Of a DNA stretch of 11,433 nt, positions 7,871-11,433 are shown in pieces (position 1 is the first letter of the stretch; each line of letters starts with the position of its first letter). This stretch comes from Accumulibacter sp031732815. GTDB lineage: Bacteria; Pseudomonadota; Gammaproteobacteria; Burkholderiales; Rhodocyclaceae. The notes beneath the pieces are model-generated. The model worked only from the letters and a program-made list of their open reading frames with translations, was not told the DNA's origin and searched no databases. Position numbers and translations under genes: made by a program. The stretch spans positions 1-11,433 of the forward strand of contig NZ_JAVMKF010000319.1 of assembly GCF_031732815.1 (NCBI RefSeq). The letters are read 5' to 3'.

Positions 7871-9217
7871 ATGTCGGAAATTGGTCGAGGTAGGAAGATG
7901 GCTTCAGGGTTCGGCGATCTGCTCGCGACCATGCGCAGGAACGATGGCGCGGGCACGCGCCGTATGGAGACCGAACAGCCCAAGTACGACACCGAATTCT
8001 CGACGCTTCCCATCTACCAGCAGATGGTTTTCCAGCGCGAGTTTGCGGCGTTTGCCGGCTTCAAGAACCCGTATTACCGCATTCATGACGAACGGGCGGG
8101 CGCGCATTCGCGCATCGAAGGGCGACCTGTCATCAATTTTGCCTCGTACGACTATCTTGGATTGAACGGGCATCCCGAAGTCATCGCGGCGTCAGAGGCG
8201 GCGACGCGCCAGTTCGGCACCTCGGTCTCAGCGAGCCGGATCAGCGCGGGAGAGCGGCAGGTGCACCGCGATCTCGAATTGGCATTGGCCGCGAACTACG
8301 ATGCAGAGGATTGCATCGTGTTCGTATCCGGTCACGCCTCTGCAATCTCGACGATCGCGACCCTTTTGGGTCCCAAGGACCTTATCCTGCACGATGCCGT
8401 CATCCACAACTGCATCGTTGTCGGCGCGCAGCTTTCCGGCGCCACGCGCCGCAACTTCGCCCACAACGACCTCGACCATCTGGAAGCGATGCTGCAAGGC
8501 GACAGAAGTCGGTTCAACCGGGTCATGATCGTCTCCGAGGGCCTTTTCTCGATGGATGGCGATGGCCCGGACCTCGCGCGTCTGGTGGAGATCAAGGAAA
8601 AATACGGCGCCTGGCTGATGATGGACGATGCCCATGCGCTTGGCGTTCTGGGCAAGACCGGGCGCGGAATCTTCGAAGCGCAGGGCGTTGATCCCCGGCG
8701 CGTGGACATGTGGCTTGGTACGCTTTCAAAATCGCTCGTCAGCTGCGGCGGGTATGTCGCCGGCTCTTCGACGCTCGTCGATATCCTCAAGCATCAAGCA
8801 CCGGGGTTTGTTTATTCGGTCGGCATGCCGGCCGGCAATGCCGCCGCGGCAGCCAAGGCACTCGAGATGATGCAGCGCGAACCGGAAAGGGTGGAGCGGC
8901 TTCAGAGCAATTCCCGTGCATTCCGGGAACAAGCGCGTGCAGCGGGGCTCGACGTCGCGCAGAGCTGGGGTGTCGGCGTCATTCCCGTCATCGTCGGCGA
9001 AACGGTCCGCACCGTCCTTCTCGCCGAGAAATTGCTTGCGCGCGGCATCAACGCTTTCCCGATCCTGCCTCCCGGTGTGCCGGAAAAATCGGCCCGGTTG
9101 CGTTTTTTCATCAACGCGACCCATACGCCCGAAGAAATCACGCAGACGGTCCAGTTGGTTGCCGAGGAGATGGCCGCGATCGAAGGTGTAACCCTGTCAT
9201 CCATCAGGAAAGGATGA
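7871..9217 (+). CDS. rkpG: RkpG-type alpha-oxoamine synthase (PLP-dependent acyltransferase)
   Basis: A 448-residue fold-type I PLP enzyme of the family that includes 8-amino-7-oxononanoate synthase (BioF), 2-amino-3-ketobutyrate CoA ligase and serine palmitoyltransferase. These enzymes condense an acyl thioester with an amino acid and lose CO2. Visible motifs: FASYDYLGL near residue 95; the ring-stacking His179 in DAVIHNC; SEGLFSMDGD; Asp252 and His255 in DDAHALG; PLP lysine Lys287 in TLSKSL; and a C-terminal PPGVP...ARLRFF segment. An N-terminal extension of roughly 60 residues relative to BioF precedes the core. It sits 45 bp after rkpA, so the acyl donor is probably the RkpA ACP-bound chain (inference). 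The amino acid is unknown. Start choice: ATG 7871 is the earliest possible (TAA at 7865-7867); ATG 7898 in the same frame has the better ribosome site, GAGG at 7887-7890 seven bases upstream. The stop codon lies in a strong inverted repeat. The bioF-like alternative is less likely because no biotin genes are near. Confidence 0.88.
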   Translation: MSEIGRGRKMASGFGDLLATMRRNDGAGTRRMETEQPKYDTEFSTLPIYQQMVFQREFAAFAGFKNPYYRIHDERAGAHSRIEGRPVINFASYDYLGLNGHPEVIAASEAATRQFGTSVSASRISAGERQVHRDLELALAANYDAEDCIVFVSGHASAISTIATLLGPKDLILHDAVIHNCIVVGAQLSGATRRNFAHNDLDHLEAMLQGDRSRFNRVMIVSEGLFSMDGDGPDLARLVEIKEKYGAWLMMDDAHALGVLGKTGRGIFEAQGVDPRRVDMWLGTLSKSLVSCGGYVAGSSTLVDILKHQAPGFVYSVGMPAGNAAAAAKALEMMQREPERVERLQSNSRAFREQARAAGLDVAQSWGVGVIPVIVGETVRTVLLAEKLLARGINAFPILPPGVPEKSARLRFFINATHTPEEITQTVQLVAEEMAAIEGVTLSSIRKG

Positions 9218-9221
9218 CAGG
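9193..9221 (+). other. Perfect 10-bp stem-loop over the rkpG stop codon
   Basis: CCTGTCATCC (9193-9202) and GGATGACAGG (9212-9221) are exact reverse complements around a 9-base loop. The rkpG stop codon TGA (9215-9217) is in the 3' arm. No T-run follows, so it is not a canonical intrinsic terminator. It may protect the 3' end of upstream mRNA, attenuate downstream transcription, or set relative expression of rkpG and the next gene. Confidence 0.6.
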
Positions 9222-9243
9222 ACAGCTTGCGGTGTGCCGGTTC

Positions 9244-9257
9244 CCGCCGCGTGGCGG
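9244..9257 (+). other. Small GC hairpin between rkpG and the next gene
   Basis: CCGCC (9244-9248) pairs with GGCGG (9253-9257) around the tetraloop GCGT. It lies 22 bp after the larger stem-loop at the rkpG stop and 39 bp before the next start codon. With that stem-loop it makes the 79-bp gap unusually structured. There is no T-run. Chance occurrence in GC-rich DNA is possible. Confidence 0.3.
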
Positions 9258-9296
9258 ACTTGTTATGGCCGGAAAGCCATGTAAAACGTCCCGAAC

Positions 9297-10334
9297 ATGA
9301 ACTTTCATATCGATATTGCGACACCTGCGGTCCTCTCGGGCTGGCTCACGCCAGACAATCCGTCAACTTGTCCGCGCTTTATCGTCCGCATCCCCGACAG
9401 GGACCCGATCGAGTTCGAAGCAAACGTCTTTCGACCGGATTTGCTTGATCTGGGCTGGCACGCCACAGGGCATGTCGGCTTCCTGGTGGACGACAAGCTC
9501 ATACCTGAGATCGCCTCGCTGCCGGATGTAAGCCTTTCCGAATTTCATACCGGAATTACCATTTATCGCCGTTCGACCTCGGCCGAGCAAATCGACAGCA
9601 AGCTGATGTTCTTCGACTGCTCCCTTATGCCGCAATGGCGGTTGCACCGGATCATCGGCGAGCACTTCGGGGTTCAGTATCCATCGATCGACCGGCAGCC
9701 GCTCGAAACCAATCTTGCGCTATTGTGGAATCAGCACGTCAGTTCGGTTTTCGCGAGCGGCATGCCGAACTATCTCCGATACATGGCGCCGCTGAGCGAA
9801 CGAGAATACCAGTGCGTCGCGTTGTTGCGCGCACCTCTCGAGGAACTCGCGGAACGGCTGCTGTTCCTGACCGCCCTGTCGAAAATGCCGCGCGAATCCA
9901 GCATCCGACAGATGTTCGAACCGCTCGAAGAAGTCATGATGCTGGTTTCTCGAACGGATCTTGAGAAAAAGAAGGACATCGCCACTTTGTTTCGCGGGCT
10001 GGAGGGCCGCAATCGGGATTTGATGCGCAGCCCGATGACGCGGACCTTCGGTGCGGAGATCGCCGAGCCGCTCGACCGGAAAAAGGTCGCAATCGCCCTG
10101 GACCATCTTGCGAGAATGAGGTTGGTCGGACGGCGCAGCGATTATCAGACGTTCAGTGCCGTGTTCGACGGCTTGATGCAGCGCAGAATCCTCAGCGGGA
10201 CCAGTCATTCCACTGTGCCGGGAACGGAGGAACTCGCCGAGTTGTTGCGTGGCATCGGCCCCGCAACCGACATCATTGAGGAAGATCTGGCACTTTACGA
10301 ATTTTTCGAAGATTCGCTGGCGGAAATGATGTAG
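9297..10334 (+). CDS. Uncharacterised 345-residue protein, likely surface-polysaccharide/capsule related
   Basis: I do not recognise this gene as a whole. The first 70 or so residues follow a pattern I recall from small beta-rich domains attached to bacterial glycosyltransferases and related polysaccharide enzymes: SGWLTPDNP, then a Val/Ile-rich strand region, FRPDL at about 46-50, and a Gly-rich GHVGF at about 58-62. The rest is mostly helical with many charged residues, including a Lys/Arg-rich patch (DLEKKKDIATLFRG near 222) and an acidic C-terminus (IIEEDLALYEFFEDSLAEMM). No signal peptide or membrane segment is seen, so it is probably cytoplasmic. The start is well bounded: an in-frame TAA at 9282-9284 leaves ATG 9297 as the first start, though no clear ribosome site precedes it. 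It lies 79 bp after rkpG and 8 bp before the KpsE-like gene, which suggests a role linking lipid or polymer assembly to export (inference). Confidence 0.82.
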   Translation: MNFHIDIATPAVLSGWLTPDNPSTCPRFIVRIPDRDPIEFEANVFRPDLLDLGWHATGHVGFLVDDKLIPEIASLPDVSLSEFHTGITIYRRSTSAEQIDSKLMFFDCSLMPQWRLHRIIGEHFGVQYPSIDRQPLETNLALLWNQHVSSVFASGMPNYLRYMAPLSEREYQCVALLRAPLEELAERLLFLTALSKMPRESSIRQMFEPLEEVMMLVSRTDLEKKKDIATLFRGLEGRNRDLMRSPMTRTFGAEIAEPLDRKKVAIALDHLARMRLVGRRSDYQTFSAVFDGLMQRRILSGTSHSTVPGTEELAELLRGIGPATDIIEEDLALYEFFEDSLAEMM

Positions 10335-10342
10335 GCGGGACT

Positions 10343-11433
10343 ATGACGCTTATCTCGCTCGTGAAACGTTCGCCTCCCCGCGCCAAGCAGGTCAGCACGT
10401 TGCGGCCAGCCCTGCCTGCGAAGACGCCTGACACAATCGACATCGGCGGCAGCCATGGAGAGGATCGCGTTGAGGGGCGTTTTGCCCGCTTTGTCACCGC
10501 GACATTCTTTCTGTGCGTCCTTCTGCCGACATTGAGTTTTCTCGCATACCTGTTGCTGTGGGCCTCGCCGCAATATGTTGCAGAGGTCCGTATGATTGTC
10601 CGCTCTACGGAAAAAGCCGATGCTATTGCAGAGGGTCTTTCAATCCTCAAGAAGTTTACCGGCAAGGATGCATCAAGCTCGAGTCAGGACGGGCAGATCA
10701 TTATCAGCTACATCAAGAGCCGTGCGGTCATCGAAGATGTGGGCGGGCGCGAACTTTTGGCCAAGGTCTTCGGGCGCAGCGACATTGACTATTGGTCACG
10801 CCTTCCGGCGGATGCCAGCTATGAAAAGATCGAAAAATACTGGCAGAACCGGGTCTCGGCGAGCATCAACACAGTCTCGAATATCATCACCATGCGGGCC
10901 AAGGGTTATTCGCCGGAGGATGCGAAGCTTCTGGCGCAGAAGGTGCTCGACAAGAGCGAGGCGCTTATCAACCGCATGGCGGATCGATCGAGGCAGGACG
11001 CGCTGCGCCGCGCCGCGACGGAGGTTGATCGCGCGGCCGAGGAGCTTGCCAAACAGCGACAGGCCGTTCTCGATTTTCGCAATCGCGCCGGCACCATCGA
11101 CCCCCTCGACGAGGTCAAGGAGATCAGTACCGTCGTCTTCAACCTGACGCTGCAGAAGATTGAGCTGGAAGCGCAAAGCGCCGCCGTGGCGGGCTCCATC
11201 GACCGCAATTCTGTCACGGAGCGGCAGAGGCGCGGGCAAATTGAGGCAATCTCGAAACAAATCGATGACCTGAAGGCCAAGTTGACCAACAGCGAGTCGC
11301 TGGCCATTGCCGCCGAGAAGATCCGCCAATACGAGCAGGTGAAGCTGCGCAGCGAATTTGCCGAACGCATTTATGAAATCTCAAAAAAAGAATACGAGAC
11401 CGCACGCCAGAATCTCGAGCGACAGCATTTCTT
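10343..11433 (+). CDS. kpsE: KpsE/BexC/CtrB-family capsule polysaccharide export inner-membrane protein (3' end outside window)
   Basis: The frame is open from ATG 10343 to the window edge (363 complete codons). Proteins of this family are inner-membrane periplasmic adaptors that connect a capsule ABC transporter (KpsM/KpsT) to the outer-membrane export channel. Residues 1-46 are a polar, probably cytoplasmic tail; 50-72 form a transmembrane helix (FVTATFFLCVLLPTLSFLAY and onward); next comes the Wzz-like segment SPQYVAEVRMIVRS at 75-88; then a long charged helical, coiled-coil-like periplasmic region with the family-like LDFRNRAGTIDP. The last visible residues, YETARQNLERQHFF, resemble the conserved stretch just before the C-terminal membrane helix, so only a few dozen residues are probably missing. 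GGCGGGA at 10334-10340 may serve as ribosome site, overlapping the previous stop; the 8-bp gap suggests translational coupling. Rhizobial relatives carry names such as rkpR; the exact orthologue cannot be decided here. Confidence 0.88.
   Translation, partial: MTLISLVKRSPPRAKQVSTLRPALPAKTPDTIDIGGSHGEDRVEGRFARFVTATFFLCVLLPTLSFLAYLLLWASPQYVAEVRMIVRSTEKADAIAEGLSILKKFTGKDASSSSQDGQIIISYIKSRAVIEDVGGRELLAKVFGRSDIDYWSRLPADASYEKIEKYWQNRVSASINTVSNIITMRAKGYSPEDAKLLAQKVLDKSEALINRMADRSRQDALRRAATEVDRAAEELAKQRQAVLDFRNRAGTIDPLDEVKEISTVVFNLTLQKIELEAQSAAVAGSIDRNSVTERQRRGQIEAISKQIDDLKAKLTNSESLAIAAEKIRQYEQVKLRSEFAERIYEISKKEYETARQNLERQHF

Noticed and set aside
10295..11329. Several minus-strand frames opposite the KpsE-like gene
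   Set aside because: The + strand frame from 10343 is uninterrupted to the window end and carries a membrane helix and family motifs, so the antisense frames are shadows.
1..11433. Insertion sequences, CRISPR arrays, tRNA or rRNA genes
   Set aside because: No transposase motifs, repeat-spacer pattern or structural RNA signatures were seen anywhere in the window.

Overview
The window looks chromosomal and alphaproteobacterial, most likely Hyphomicrobiales (Rhizobium/Sinorhizobium/Agrobacterium or a relative). It is GC-rich, and its gene content matches the rhizobial rkp-1 capsule (K-antigen) region: a giant single-chain fatty acid/polyketide synthase (RkpA-type) followed by an alpha-oxoamine synthase (RkpG-type). 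Identifications rest on motifs read by eye, with no database search.

Layout, all on the + strand: (1) 1-128, the C-terminal end of a small membrane protein; (2) 129-376, an intergenic region with a weak hairpin, a possible -35 box and three TGGCCA-centred palindromes; (3) 377-7825, rkpA, a fully reducing type I synthase ordered KS-AT-DH-(degenerate methyltransferase)-(structural KR)-ER-KR-ACP, with no thioesterase; (4) 7871-9217, rkpG, a PLP-dependent alpha-oxoamine synthase whose stop codon lies inside a perfect 10-bp inverted repeat; (5) 9297-10334, a 345-residue protein of unknown function, with an N-terminal segment resembling a small domain attached to some polysaccharide enzymes; (6) 10343 to the window end, a KpsE/BexC/CtrB-type capsule-export inner-membrane protein, cut by the edge.

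The four genes of the main block are closely spaced (gaps of 45, 79 and 8 bp) and probably form one operon. The likely logic is that RkpA builds a saturated acyl chain on its own ACP, and RkpG then joins that chain to an amino acid by decarboxylative condensation, releasing a long-chain amino ketone. This is the same chemistry that starts sphingoid bases and fumonisins. The KpsE-like protein links the block to export of a surface polysaccharide, so the lipid could be an anchor or carrier for that polymer. The 345-residue protein sits between lipid synthesis and export and is the least explained part of the system. In the Sinorhizobium rkp-1 operon, as I recall it, rkpG is followed by a short-chain dehydrogenase gene (rkpH); no such gene is present here within the window.
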